From Clostridia bacterium (lineage in GTDB: Bacteria; Bacillota; Clostridia; Christensenellales; CAG-917): 6,768 nt of DNA. The notes below the pieces were generated by a model. It saw only the letters and a list, made by a program, of their open reading frames with translations, searched no databases and was not told the origin of the DNA. A program made the translations under genes and the position numbers. The stretch's first letter is position 1, and the number at the start of each line of letters is the position of its first letter. Below, piece by piece: positions 1 through 5,548 of this stretch. Location of the stretch: the NCBI GenBank assembly GCA_017500745.1, contig JAFVYE010000116.1, forward strand, positions 1-6,768, in the 5' to 3' direction.

Positions 1-52
1 ATATAATATATAGTCGAATAAGAAAAGAGGAGTTTTTGAATATTCGGTGAAG
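1..52. other. AT-rich flank beyond the operon terminator
   Basis: These bases lie downstream of the operon terminator and hold no gene I can support. They are AT-rich, with a TATAAT-like hexamer at 2-7 on the plus strand and a GAATATTC palindrome at 38-45. A -35 partner for the hexamer would lie outside the window, so no promoter is called. Confidence 0.4.
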
Positions 53-82
53 AAATAAAAAAGGCCCTCAAAAGAGAGCCTG
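53..82 (-). terminator. Rho-independent terminator of the operon
   Basis: Read on the minus strand, the stop codon at 86-88 is followed within a few bases by an 8-bp stem (62-69 with 74-81, containing one G-T pair), an AAAA/TTTT tetraloop (70-73) and a run of Ts interrupted once (53-61). This is the classical intrinsic terminator layout. It is the only such structure found between or after genes, so it probably marks the end of the whole minus-strand transcription unit. Confidence 0.82.
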
Positions 83-85
83 AAA

Positions 86-403
86 CTACTTAAATATCGA
101 ATCATCCTTATGCGTTGAAACCGACAAAACCATGCCGACAGCGAGGAAGCAGCTTAAGATTGACGAGCCGCCGTAGCTTAAGAAGGGATATGTAATACCG
201 ATAACAGGCATGATGCCTAAACACATTCCCACATTCTCGATAACCTGAATCATAAACATGGACGCAACGCCAACACAAATGTAGCGGCCCGTTGTACTGC
301 CGCACGAGAGTGCAATCTTGAATACCCTGAATATGATAAATGCTGTGATGAGGAGTATGACTACGCCGGCAAGGGAGCTTCTTCTGTCGTGATTATTTGA
401 CAT
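86..403 (-). CDS. Truncated C-terminal fragment of a RodA/FtsW-type SEDS protein
   Basis: This 105-residue protein matches only the last quarter of RodA/FtsW/SpoVE glycosyltransferases. There are three hydrophobic segments (about residues 12-32, 41-66 and 70-95). They carry the family's recognisable tail: a V-x-x-N/E-x-G-M-x-x-G-x-x-P-V-x-G-I stretch at about 53-70 followed by PFLSYGGSS. Full-length SEDS proteins are near 370-400 residues with about ten membrane segments. Here TM1-7 and the extracellular loop carrying the catalytic Asp are absent. The frame is closed upstream by a TAA seven codons before the ATG, and the preceding DNA encodes the biotin ligase, so the truncation is real in this sequence. 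The start ATG (401-403) has a strong GGAGG six bases upstream and overlaps the ligase gene by 11 nt. It uses more TCG, TTA, ATA and GTA codons than the metabolic genes upstream (judged by eye). It could be a decaying remnant, a split gene whose other half is elsewhere, or a small membrane protein. It is unlikely to be a working polymerase. Confidence 0.65.
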   Translation of the reverse strand: MSNNHDRRSSLAGVVILLITAFIIFRVFKIALSCGSTTGRYICVGVASMFMIQVIENVGMCLGIMPVIGITYPFLSYGGSSILSCFLAVGMVLSVSTHKDDSIFK

Positions 404-1148
404 AGCACACCTCCCCCCAGCTTATTTCTTTTGTTTGACCATCACACTCAACAATTAGTGCTCCGTCACAAGTTACGTCCACGGCCACGCCGCTCGTGCC
501 GTCTGCTATGTTGACACTCTTGCCGATGGTTTCAAGACAGGACTTGTATTCTGCAAGTATTGTCCCCTTGTCCTCGCTGTTTGTGAGGGAGTACAGCTCC
601 TTCACAATTGAGGAAGCAACCTTCATAATAGAATGTCTTTTGCCCGTGGCCTCATACACAGAGGTGGCAACGTCCTTGACTGGTGCAAGGCACTTGCTCT
701 TTGTGTTGAGATTGACCCCAATGCCAAGGAGCACAAACCTATCCCCTTTTACAATGCTTTCGGGGAGGATGCCGCAAACCTTTTTGCCGTCAAGATTGAC
801 GTCATTGGGCCATTTGACGCTGATTCTATCCTTGTCTACTCCAAGGCGTGAAAGGGCTCTTGTCACGGCCACGGATGCGTAAAGTGACCAGCAGAGGAAG
901 TCCTCTCCTGCGGGAGCAACGTAAGTCATATACACGCCTCCTTTGGGCGAAAGGAAGGTGCGATCATATCTGCCTCTGCCCTGTGATTGCTCTTTGGCTA
1001 CCACCACGAGAGGTGCTGTAAGGTTGTTTTCTGTGACAAATGCTTTAGCAAGATAATTCGTTGACGCGGTAAAGTAAAAGTAAAAGCAAGGCACCTGAGT
1101 GCCTTGCTTTACTGTAATTTGAGTTGCTTTACTTCGTCTTAGATGCAA
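393..1148 (-). CDS. birA: Biotin-[acetyl-CoA-carboxylase/decarboxylase] ligase, class I (no DNA-binding domain)
   Basis: This enzyme activates biotin with ATP to biotinyl-AMP and transfers it to the lysine of a biotin carrier, in the cytosol. At 251 residues it is a minimal catalytic form without the N-terminal winged helix of repressor-type BirA. Visible motifs, numbered from the TTG start, are STN at 29-31, the biotinyl-AMP loop GRGR at 57-60 (continuing YDR, where E. coli has RGR), KWPND at 112-116, the KxxGI segment with the catalytic-type lysine at 123, GIGVN at 142-146, and an SH3-like C-terminal domain from about 205 ending in GEV. Its likely client is the carrier encoded about 1.2 kb upstream in the same block. 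The TTG start (1146-1148) is chosen because a GGAGG sits 5 nt upstream and only 1 nt separates it from the oadB stop. An in-frame GTG at codon 19 is the alternative and has a poor ribosome site. Codons 13-28 contain a terminator-like hairpin, described separately. Confidence 0.92.
   Translation of the reverse strand: MHLRRSKATQITVKQGTQVPCFYFYFTASTNYLAKAFVTENNLTAPLVVVAKEQSQGRGRYDRTFLSPKGGVYMTYVAPAGEDFLCWSLYASVAVTRALSRLGVDKDRISVKWPNDVNLDGKKVCGILPESIVKGDRFVLLGIGVNLNTKSKCLAPVKDVATSVYEATGKRHSIMKVASSIVKELYSLTNSEDKGTILAEYKSCLETIGKSVNIADGTSGVAVDVTCDGALIVECDGQTKEISWGEVCYVK
410..414 (-). promoter_or_regulatory. Shine-Dalgarno of the SEDS fragment, inside the ligase gene
   Basis: GGAGG lies six bases before the ATG at 403. 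The same bases encode the Gly-Glu-Val of the conserved C-terminal GEV motif of the biotin ligase, so the site may be a by-product of protein coding rather than a selected signal. It would couple translation of the fragment to the ligase. Confidence 0.6.
1065..1112 (-). terminator. Terminator-like hairpin inside the 5' coding region of birA
   Basis: On the minus strand, 1110-1099 pairs perfectly with 1094-1083 (12 bp, loop TCAG). The stem extends to 14 bp with one bulged base if 1112-1111 pair with 1081-1080. The 3' arm runs straight into a U-rich tract (TTTTACTTTTACTTT, about 1085-1071). This is the form of an intrinsic terminator, but it falls within codons 13-28 of the ligase reading frame. 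A translating ribosome would melt it, whereas untranslated RNA could terminate. It could act as an attenuator lowering ligase relative to pump subunits, or as the main terminator of the oad genes with read-through. Its structure is directly visible; its function is inferred. Confidence 0.7.
1104..1133 (-). repeat. 10-bp direct repeat AGTAAAGCAA before and in the hairpin
   Basis: AGTAAAGCAA (minus strand) occurs at 1133-1124 and again at 1113-1104, ten bases apart. The second copy overlaps the 5' arm of the hairpin. Both copies are complementary, apart from one bulge, to the 3' arm and its flank (about 1089-1079), so either could pair with it. This is the layout expected for alternative RNA folds, though a repeat this short can arise by chance. 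Confidence 0.6.
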
Positions 1149-1149
1149 T

Positions 1150-2349
1150 TTAGCCTCCGAAAACCGCCATCAAAAATCCTGCTGCAACTGCCGAGCCGAT
1201 GACGCCTGCCACGTTGGGCCCCATTGCGTGCATAAGCAAATAGTTGTTGGGATTGTACTTTCGTGCCGTATTGTTGACAACACGGGCTGCCATGGGAACG
1301 GCGGACACGCCTGCCGCACCAATGAGGGGGTTGATTTTGCCTTTTGTGACCTTGCACATAAGTTTGCCAAGGAGCAAACCACCTGTTGTTGCAAACATAA
1401 ATGCAAACAAGCCAAGTGCGATAATGTACAACGTCTGGACTTGCAAGAAGTTTTCGCCCTTTGCTGTTGCGCCCACTGAGATGCCGAGGAACAGGGTGAC
1501 AATGTTCATAAGAGCGTTTTGTGCTGTGTCGGCAAGACGTCCTGTGACGCCACATTCCTTCAACAGATTGCCAAACATCAAGCAACCGAGAAGTCCTGCC
1601 ACTGAGGGAAGGATGAGGCATGTTGCAAGGGTAACGATGACGGGGAACAAAATCTTTTCTGCCTTGCTTACCTCTCTCGTGGGCTTCATAAGTATATTCC
1701 TTTCTTTTGAAGTTGTCAAGGCTTTCATAAGAGGCGGTTGAATAATGGGAATCAATGCCATATATGAATATGCTGCAACTGCGATAGGTGCAAGGATTTC
1801 GGGAGCAAGTGACTTTGTAAGCCAAATTGCAGTAGGACCGTCTGCGCCACCAATGATGCCGATGGATGCTGCTTGAGGGCCTTCAAAGCCGAGGCAGATT
1901 GCAAGGAAAAATGCAACGTAAATGCCAAGTTGTGCTGCTGCGCCAAGAAGAAGTGATTTGGGGTTGGAGATGAGAGGACCAAAGTCCGTCATTGCGCCAA
2001 CGCCAATAAAGATCAAACAGGGATAAAGGCCTGTCTTGACACCAATATAAAGGATGTCAATGAGTCCGCCGTGTTGGAGCACGTCAAGATAGTCAACTCC
2101 GCCTGCAACAGCGGCCTCTCCCGTCCACATTTCGGGGTGATACAAAACGTCACTGCTGTCCTTGATCATGGGCAAGTTTGTGAGGAGCATACCAAATGCA
2201 ATGCCCACAAGAAGCAGAGGTTCAAATTGTTTTTTAATTCCAAGATAGAGGAACACGCAAGCGATGACAAGCATCACGGCGTTTTGCCAAGTAAAGTTGG
2301 CAAAACCACTTGTGTTCCACAAATTGGACAGTGTTTTTACTATATCCAT
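1150..2349 (-). CDS. oadB: Na+-pumping oxaloacetate decarboxylase beta subunit
   Basis: This integral membrane subunit decarboxylates carboxybiotin and couples this to Na+ export. The 399-residue protein is hydrophobic throughout and shows the whole family signature. IIGGADGP holds Asp170, equivalent to the essential pump Asp203 of Klebsiella OadB. An AYSYMALIPIIQPP segment is at 193-206. NPLIGAAGVSAVPMAAR at 340-356 contains Asn340, Gly344, Ser349 and Arg356, which keep exactly the spacing of Klebsiella Asn373, Gly377, Ser382 and Arg389 (constant offset of 33). HAMGPNVAGVIGS follows near the C terminus. The beta subunits of methylmalonyl-CoA and glutaconyl-CoA decarboxylases are very similar; the oxaloacetate call rests on the type of alpha subunit in this operon. 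The start ATG at 2349 has GAGGT just upstream and lies 8 nt after the carrier stop. Nothing suggests damage, and all residues known to be needed for Na+ transport are present. Confidence 0.95.
   Translation of the reverse strand: MDIVKTLSNLWNTSGFANFTWQNAVMLVIACVFLYLGIKKQFEPLLLVGIAFGMLLTNLPMIKDSSDVLYHPEMWTGEAAVAGGVDYLDVLQHGGLIDILYIGVKTGLYPCLIFIGVGAMTDFGPLISNPKSLLLGAAAQLGIYVAFFLAICLGFEGPQAASIGIIGGADGPTAIWLTKSLAPEILAPIAVAAYSYMALIPIIQPPLMKALTTSKERNILMKPTREVSKAEKILFPVIVTLATCLILPSVAGLLGCLMFGNLLKECGVTGRLADTAQNALMNIVTLFLGISVGATAKGENFLQVQTLYIIALGLFAFMFATTGGLLLGKLMCKVTKGKINPLIGAAGVSAVPMAARVVNNTARKYNPNNYLLMHAMGPNVAGVIGSAVAAGFLMAVFGG
1154..1158 (-). promoter_or_regulatory. Shine-Dalgarno deciding the TTG start of birA
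   Basis: GGAGG is formed by the last two Gly codons of oadB and lies 5 nt before TTG at 1148. It supports TTG initiation and translational coupling of the ligase to oadB, since the oadB stop and the ligase start are 1 nt apart. Confidence 0.65.
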
Positions 2350-2357
2350 ACTTTACC

Positions 2358-2747
2358 TCAAATGATTGTCACAAGTGTTGCGCCAGACTCAACGGTTGAG
2401 CCCTTTTGAACCAGGACTTGACCAATCTTGCCTGCTTTGGGTGCTGTGATGTCGTTTTCCATCTTCATTGCTTCAATGACCACAAGGACGTCCCCTTCTT
2501 TGACTGCTTGACCGGGGGTCACTTTGACTGCGTTGACGTTGCCGGGGAAAGGTGATTTGACTTCTTCTCCGCCTCCTGTCACCACGGGTGCTGCTGTGGG
2601 TGCTTGTGCAGGTGCTGCAACGAGGGTTGCAATAGGTGCAGGTGTTGCTTGAGGAAGGGCTGCTTCATATTCTGCTTGGATGATTGCCTCGCCCTTTTCC
2701 ACTTCTACTTCATATATTTTTCCATTGAGTGTAACCTTATAAATCAT
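2358..2747 (-). CDS. Biotin carrier subunit (biotinyl/lipoyl domain protein) of the decarboxylase
   Basis: This small carrier shuttles the carboxyl group between the alpha carboxyltransferase and the membrane beta subunit. The 129 residues divide into an N-terminal beta segment (MIYKVTLNGKIYEVEV, 1-16) typical of decarboxylase gamma chains and OadA linkers, a flexible Ala/Pro-rich linker (about 30-58), and a biotinyl domain (about 60-129). That domain has the canonical EAMKMEN motif, with Lys95 as the biotinylation site, 35 residues from the C terminus as usual. In Klebsiella OadA this domain is fused to the C terminus of alpha; here it is a separate gene, as in GcdC or MmdC. The start at 2747 has AGGAGA at a good distance and lies 8 nt after the preceding stop. 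The ligase in the same operon is the obvious modifying enzyme. Confidence 0.94.
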   Translation of the reverse strand: MIYKVTLNGKIYEVEVEKGEAIIQAEYEAALPQATPAPIATLVAAPAQAPTAAPVVTGGGEEVKSPFPGNVNAVKVTPGQAVKEGDVLVVIEAMKMENDITAPKAGKIGQVLVQKGSTVESGATLVTII

Positions 2748-2755
2748 ACTTTCTC

Positions 2756-3148
2756 CTATTCGTCAATGCGCTTGATTGACTTAAATCTTAACTCGTTGAG
2801 AGGGGTGCCTGTGGTGTCTGCCACGATTGCCATAATCATTGCAGCGTCTCTTTCATCGGTGTTGATGAGGACAAGTTCACCACAAGTGCCTTTTGCCTTG
2901 GGTTCTTCAGGTGCTTCTGTGATGGGTTCATCTGCCTTTTTCTTTTTGAAAATGTCGCTGAACTTGGGCAGTTTGGGCATCTTTGCTGCAAGAGCAGGAG
3001 ATTTTTCCATAATCTTGCCCATCAACATAATGATGAACATGAGCACGATAAGCACCGCAAACACTATTCCTATGCCAATGACGGACAACAAAAGCGCATC
3101 AGTCAAGGGCATTTTGATTTCAATTGCACTTGTTGCGTTCAAAAACAT
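2756..3148 (-). CDS. oadG: OadG/MmdD-family small membrane subunit of the decarboxylase
   Basis: This 130-residue protein has one membrane helix near the N terminus (about 18-44). A basic and charged linker follows (about 45-90, with the cluster KKKK), then a soluble C-terminal part ending LRFKSIKRI. A single N-terminal helix, a charged linker and a short Arg/Lys-rich tail preceded by an alanine/isoleucine helix (about 99-112) are the hallmarks of OadG gamma and methylmalonyl-CoA decarboxylase delta chains, which assemble alpha, carrier and beta into the membrane complex. The Klebsiella-type histidine/aspartate zinc-binding tail is not seen. The family diverges fast, so the call depends partly on its position, 10 nt after oadA and 8 nt before the carrier gene. 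AGGTG lies 5 nt before the ATG at 3148. Confidence 0.82.
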   Translation of the reverse strand: MFLNATSAIEIKMPLTDALLLSVIGIGIVFAVLIVLMFIIMLMGKIMEKSPALAAKMPKLPKFSDIFKKKKADEPITEAPEEPKAKGTCGELVLINTDERDAAMIMAIVADTTGTPLNELRFKSIKRIDE

Positions 3149-3158
3149 AATTCACCTA

Positions 3159-4538
3159 TTAATCCATGGGGGAGATTGTGTATTTTACAATCTTTTCTTC
3201 TTCTGCCTTTCTTGCTGCAAAGAACTTTTCTGTCACAGCAGGGAAAGCAATATAGCTGAGGACGTCCTCGTCACTCTTTGCAATGCCTTCAAGCTCTGCC
3301 TTGGTTTTGTCAAAGATAGGTTCAAGAGTGTCTGCATATCTGCCTTCAATGGGCTTTTCATCTCCAAGAACTTTTTGAAGGACTTCAGGATTGATGGGAG
3401 CGGGAGTCTTGCCATATTCGCCAAGGCAGTAGGACTTGACTTCCTTTGACACGTTCTTGTATCTTTCGCCTGCAAGGACGTTGTTGGTGGCTTGGACGCC
3501 AACCATTTGGCTCATGGGTGTGACAAGAGGGGGATAGCCCATGTCTGCTCTCACCTTGGGTGTTTCAAGGAGAACTTCCTCAAACTTGTCCATTGCGTTT
3601 TGTGCTTTGAGTTGTGCAACCAGGTTTGAAAGCATGCCACCGGGCACTTTGTAGTTGAGTGCGTCTGTGTCAGTTGCCATCATCTTGGGGTTGAGGCCAC
3701 CGCTTGCGATAAACTCGTCACGGATGGGCTTGAAGAAGTCGTTGACTTCTTTGAGAACTGTGTCGTTCAAACCGGTTTCATATCCAAGTTGTTTGAATGC
3801 AAAGTTCAACGTTTCGGTTGCAGGTTGGCTTGTGCCACCGCTGAAGCATGAGGTTGCTGTGTCAATGACGTCACAGCCAGCTTCTGCTGCCTTGAGATAG
3901 GTCATATATGCAAGACCTGTGGTGCAGTGTGTGTGAAGCACCACGGGCACTTTGACTTCCTTTTTGATTGCGCCAATGAGTTCTTGTGCTTCATAGGGGC
4001 TCATTGTGCCTGCCATATCCTTGACGCAGATTGATTGGACACCCATATTTTCAAGCTCCTTTGCAAGCTTTGCAAAAGCATCAAGGGTGTGGACGGGGCT
4101 TTGAGTATAACTCAAAGTGCCTGAAACGGTTGCGCCCTTTTTGATGGCTTCGTTTGCTGCGACTTCAATGTTTCTAAGGTCGTTGAGAGCATCAAAAATG
4201 CGGATGATGTCAATGCCGTTGTCAACTGATTTGTCAACAAACATGCGTACTACTTCGTCTGGATAGTGCTTATAGCCAAGCAAGTTTTGTCCACGAAGGA
4301 GCATTTGGAGCTTGGTGTTGGGCATTGCCATGCGGAGTTTGCGGAGTCTTTCCCAAGGATCTTCATTGAGATATCTAAGGCAGCAGTCAAACACTGCTCC
4401 GCCCCAGCACTCTACAGAATAGTATCCTGCTTTGTCCATGGTGGGAAGGATGTCTGCAAATTTTGCAAAAGGTAGACGTGTTGCAATAAGTGATTGGTTT
4501 GCATCACGCAAGACTGTTTCGGTAAATCCGATTTTCAT
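3159..4538 (-). CDS. oadA: Oxaloacetate decarboxylase alpha subunit, carboxyltransferase (no biotin domain)
   Basis: This cytosolic subunit transfers the carboxyl group of oxaloacetate to carrier-bound biotin, releasing pyruvate. The 459-residue protein has an HMGL-like TIM barrel (about 1-270) and the conserved C-terminal carboxyltransferase region (about 280-430). Visible active-site features are LRDANQSL with metal ligand Asp12, VKDMAG with the carboxylated-type Lys173, and LHTHCTTG with metal ligands His202 and His204. GGTSQPAT follows at 234-241, and the C-terminal blocks PGGMLSNL and GYPPLVTP are intact. It is shorter than Klebsiella OadA (near 595) because the biotin domain is encoded separately. 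The same fold occurs in pyruvate carboxylase subunit B and transcarboxylase 5S, but an adjacent oadB and OadG-like gene, with no biotin carboxylase in view, favour the decarboxylase. A strong GGAGG at 4546-4550 lies 7 nt before the ATG. The 25-nt gap to the gene upstream holds no terminator and no convincing promoter. Confidence 0.94.
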   Translation of the reverse strand: MKIGFTETVLRDANQSLIATRLPFAKFADILPTMDKAGYYSVECWGGAVFDCCLRYLNEDPWERLRKLRMAMPNTKLQMLLRGQNLLGYKHYPDEVVRMFVDKSVDNGIDIIRIFDALNDLRNIEVAANEAIKKGATVSGTLSYTQSPVHTLDAFAKLAKELENMGVQSICVKDMAGTMSPYEAQELIGAIKKEVKVPVVLHTHCTTGLAYMTYLKAAEAGCDVIDTATSCFSGGTSQPATETLNFAFKQLGYETGLNDTVLKEVNDFFKPIRDEFIASGGLNPKMMATDTDALNYKVPGGMLSNLVAQLKAQNAMDKFEEVLLETPKVRADMGYPPLVTPMSQMVGVQATNNVLAGERYKNVSKEVKSYCLGEYGKTPAPINPEVLQKVLGDEKPIEGRYADTLEPIFDKTKAELEGIAKSDEDVLSYIAFPAVTEKFFAARKAEEEKIVKYTISPMD

Positions 4539-4545
4539 TTTATTG

Positions 4546-4550
4546 CCTCC
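4546..4550 (-). promoter_or_regulatory. Shine-Dalgarno of oadA
   Basis: GGAGG sits 7 nt before the oadA ATG, within the 25-nt gap after the phosphoesterase. It is the only ribosome site in the block placed in true intergenic DNA, and is stronger than that of the gene before it, which fits higher expression of the pump genes. Confidence 0.7.
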
Positions 4551-4563
4551 AAAATTGTGTAAA

Positions 4564-5547
4564 TTACTGTTTTATATCGGTGAGGGGAAGCATCTTGACG
4601 TCAAAGCTTCCGTCGCCGTTGATTTCAATGATTGTGCCACCTCTTTGGGTGTGTTTCTTTTTGATGCCGATGTAGGCAAGATAGTCAATGCTCATGCCAT
4701 AGGTCATGCGGATGCCCTTGTAGGTCAAGGATAGGGTGTTGACGTGATCGTGGCCCATAAACATGCCCTTGCAACTGCCAAAGTCCACCATCTCCTTGAA
4801 GAAATTGGACTTTCTCTCTTTGGGATATCCAAAGTAGTTGTCCTTTTCAAGCACAAATCCGTGATGATAGATGACGTCCTTGTCCCCACGATAGCACTTG
4901 TCCCACGCCTCCTTAAACTCTTTGGGAGGAATGTGGAAAAACGCAAGTGAGGGGGCAACTTTGCCATCCTCGCTTTGTGCGGTCACCGTGCGCTTGTACC
5001 AATCAATTTGGTCATCGTGTATCACGTCAAATCCGCTGAAAAATGACTTTGTGATGTAGGCGTTGGAGTCCACCATCATAAGAAGCATTGCGGGGGTGCC
5101 ATCAGGGTTTTCAATGCGGATGCAGTAGTTTCCGCATCCTGTGATGCCCTCCTCTCCTCTCTCGTACAAGCATCCACCAAAGGACTTCATGTACTCGCCA
5201 AGTTGCTCCTTGGATAAAGTGGCAAAAACCTCTCCGTCATGGTTGCCAAAGGCAAAGCACCATGGCTTGCCAAGGCCTTGAAGAAGGGTGGCAAGCTTCT
5301 TTGCGGGACGGCGATTGTTGCGTGCGCCCGTTGCCCAAAATAGAGGATAGACCATGTCTCCTGTCATCACAACAAGGTCGGGGTCCGCCGCCTTTACAAC
5401 CTTTTCAACAGCGTCAAGGGCCCATCTGTCCTTTCTGAAACAAAGAAGCCCTCCACCGATATGAATATCGGTGAGTTGGAGCACTCTAAAGGGTCTGTCC
5501 TCTTCCTTGACAAATGTTGTGACGCCGTTTTTTCTTGTGATTTCCAT
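4564..5547 (-). CDS. Calcineurin-like metallophosphoesterase, PAP29/Dcr2-like
   Basis: This 327-residue enzyme belongs to the two-metal phosphoesterases. All family motifs are present, numbered from the chosen start: DIH at 27-29, GD at 63-64, GNHD at 101-104, a lone histidine in FHIPP (205), and GHDH at 265-268. The HIPPKEF stretch resembles the purple acid phosphatase 28/29 and fungal Dcr2 branch rather than cyclic-nucleotide or DNA-repair branches. There is no signal peptide or membrane helix, so a cytosolic enzyme is inferred; its substrate is unknown. The frame is open to an ATG at 5601, but that start would overlap the transporter by 53 nt. The ATG at 5545-5547, 1 nt after the transporter stop, begins the homologous core and is preferred, although its ribosome site (GGA, 8 nt upstream) is weak and suggests translational coupling. 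Tight linkage to the transporter hints that it acts on a phosphorylated metabolite related to the imported compound. Confidence 0.86.
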   Translation of the reverse strand: MEITRKNGVTTFVKEEDRPFRVLQLTDIHIGGGLLCFRKDRWALDAVEKVVKAADPDLVVMTGDMVYPLFWATGARNNRRPAKKLATLLQGLGKPWCFAFGNHDGEVFATLSKEQLGEYMKSFGGCLYERGEEGITGCGNYCIRIENPDGTPAMLLMMVDSNAYITKSFFSGFDVIHDDQIDWYKRTVTAQSEDGKVAPSLAFFHIPPKEFKEAWDKCYRGDKDVIYHHGFVLEKDNYFGYPKERKSNFFKEMVDFGSCKGMFMGHDHVNTLSLTYKGIRMTYGMSIDYLAYIGIKKKHTQRGGTIIEINGDGSFDVKMLPLTDIKQ

Positions 5548-5548
5548 A

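Noticed and set aside
1..52. TATAAT-like hexamer at 2-7 as a plus-strand promoter
   Set aside because: The -35 region would lie outside the window and no plus-strand gene follows, so it cannot be supported in AT-rich DNA.
496..882. Plus-strand open frame antisense to birA
   Set aside because: No recognisable domain and fully explained as the antisense of the ligase catalytic domain.
1139..1825. Long minus-strand open frame overlapping oadB
   Set aside because: It is a shadow frame rich in Arg, His, Ser and Cys with no family features, while oadB in the other frame is clearly real.
2604..3449. Plus-strand open frame of 281 codons across the OadG-like gene
   Set aside because: It is antisense to three confident genes; its hydrophobic stretches arise from the reverse complement of those genes and it lacks a ribosome site or known domain.
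4596..4603. Perfect palindrome TGACGTCA, also present at 3865-3872, as a possible operator
   Set aside because: Both copies lie inside coding sequence and follow from common Asp and Val codons (GAC, GTC); nothing places them at a promoter.
4571..4604. Possible promoter for oadA: TATAAA (4571-4576, minus) with TTGACG (4599-4604, minus)
   Set aside because: The spacer is 22 nt, too long for a normal sigma-70-type promoter, and both elements lie in phosphoesterase codons. No better pair was seen in the 25-nt gap.
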